Assembly (NCBI RefSeq): GCF_004792665.1
Contig: NZ_SRZX01000002.1
Coordinates: forward strand, 62,001 to 126,000
Reading direction: 5' to 3'
Source of the DNA: Marinobacter orientalis
Lineage (GTDB): Bacteria; Pseudomonadota; Gammaproteobacteria; Pseudomonadales; Oleiphilaceae
Length of the DNA: 64,000 bases
The translations under genes and the position numbers were made by a program. This document shows positions 63,347 to 64,000 of the stretch, piece by piece (within the stretch, counting starts at the first letter, position 1; each line of letters begins with the position of its first letter). The notes under the pieces were generated by a model. The model was not told the origin of the DNA. It saw only the letters and a list, made by a program, of their open reading frames with translations, and searched no databases.

Positions 63347-64000
63347 GCGTGGTAAAGCTGACCCCGATCCAACAGCGCCGGCTCGCCAACTTCCGCAAAA
63401 ACCGTCGTGGCTTCTGGTCGCTGTGGATATTCCTGATCCTTTTCGGGCTTTCCCTGATTGCCGAGGTCATCGCCAACGACGCGCCGCTGGTCGCTTACTA
63501 CAAGGGGGATCTCTATTTTCCGGTGGTGGAAAGCGTGCCCGAGGAAACCTTCGGCGGTTTTCTGCCCACAGAAGCAGACTACCGGGATTCTTTTATTGCC
63601 GATGAGATCGAAGCCAACGGATGGATGATCTGGCCGCCGATACGCTTCAGCTACAACACAACCAACTACAACCTCGAGGTTCCCTCTCCGGCACCTCCAA
63701 GTGCCGAGAACTGGTTAGGCACCGACGACCAGGGCCGTGACGTTGCCGCCAGGGTCATCTACGGATTCCGGATTTCGGTCCTGTTCGGGCTTATTCTCAC
63801 CATACTCAGTTGCATTGTCGGCGTCATCGTGGGTGCTATCCAGGGCTTCTACGGCGGCAAGATTGACCTGATCGGGCAGCGATTCATCGAAGTATGGTCC
63901 GGGCTTCCGGTGCTGTATCTGCTCATCATCCTCTCCAGTATCGTGCAGCCGAACTTCTGGTGGCTGCTGGGTATCATGCTGCTGTTCAGCTGGATGGGGC
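63343..64000 (+). CDS. yejE: Peptide ABC transporter permease (YejE-like), 3' end outside window
   Basis: This frame starts at ATG 63343 in the yejB stop and stays open to the window edge, giving the first 219 residues. It shows the YejE form: [20 protein letters not shown], a helix (about 26-46), the long periplasmic loop with [22 protein letters not shown], and [29 protein letters not shown], the DppC/OppC signature. At least three helices are seen. The remaining helices and the partner ATPase gene (yejF) lie beyond the edge. Confidence 0.92.
   Translation, partial: MSVVKLTPIQQRRLANFRKNRRGFWSLWIFLILFGLSLIAEVIANDAPLVAYYKGDLYFPVVESVPEETFGGFLPTEADYRDSFIADEIEANGWMIWPPIRFSYNTTNYNLEVPSPAPPSAENWLGTDDQGRDVAARVIYGFRISVLFGLILTILSCIVGVIVGAIQGFYGGKIDLIGQRFIEVWSGLPVLYLLIILSSIVQPNFWWLLGIMLLFSWMG

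Overview
The window looks like a chromosomal segment of a marine gammaproteobacterium, most probably Marinobacter or a close relative. The evidence is the protein families and their order. From about 35 kb onward it keeps a Pseudomonas-like gene order (tusDCBE, nfuA, metH, cysI-DUF934, fimL, dnaQ-rnhA-methyltransferase-gloB-mltD-yejABE). The core genes have GC-rich codon use, and GTAGGTCGGAT-type REP repeats lie between core genes. The species call is inference from sequence memory; no search was run.

Region 1 (1 to about 8460) is an accessory island that ends at the 3' end of a tRNA-Leu(UAA) gene (8461-8547, minus strand) and runs off the left edge. It carries a partial gene, an unknown 286-aa protein, an AlpA-like small DNA-binding protein, a small membrane-anchored ORF and a 688-aa HUH-type replication/relaxase-like protein in a tight operon. 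On the opposite strand follow cargo genes: a lipoprotein, a small secreted Cys-containing protein, a probable modification-dependent (SRA-like plus HNH) restriction endonuclease, and a complete retron. The retron has an NDT-like effector (7140-8159), an overlapping reverse transcriptase (6232-7143) and, upstream of both, a predicted msr-msd RNA (8187-8322). I folded this RNA by eye; it has a1/a2 flanks, two msr hairpins and a long msd hairpin. It is the strongest candidate for an undescribed system here.

Region 2 (8.6-24.5 kb) is core: a SAM methyltransferase, a cyanide-insensitive-type bd oxidase operon with its own ABC exporter (cioAB-cydDC), a saccharopine-dehydrogenase-family oxidoreductase, etfBA diverging from etf-QO with a perfect PsrA-like palindrome between them, a SlyD-type FKBP, DUF1285, sixA and gpsA.

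Region 3 (24-38 kb) holds a STAS / REC-PP2C regulatory pair, an HD phosphohydrolase and a renalase-like flavoprotein. Then comes an eight-gene, translationally coupled membrane-lipid operon (desaturase, NTF2-like, SDR, FAD amine-oxidase-like, DUF1365, Cfa, DUF2878, a periplasmic protein). xthA, a TetR regulator, a phasin-like protein and a DUF442 phosphatase-like protein follow.

Region 4 (38-64 kb) holds hemH, tRNA-Ser(UGA), a Bax-inhibitor-1 protein, the tusDCBE sulfur relay, DUF445, nfuA, metH, DUF2970, a 34-aa membrane protein, cysI-DUF934, acuI/yhdH, sohB, an SCP2 protein, fimL, dnaQ, rnhA, a methyltransferase, gloB, mltD and yejA-yejB-yejE (cut by the right edge). Themes are sulfur and one-carbon metabolism, respiration of acyl-CoA-derived electrons (ETF to quinone to oxidase), lipid remodelling and envelope upkeep.
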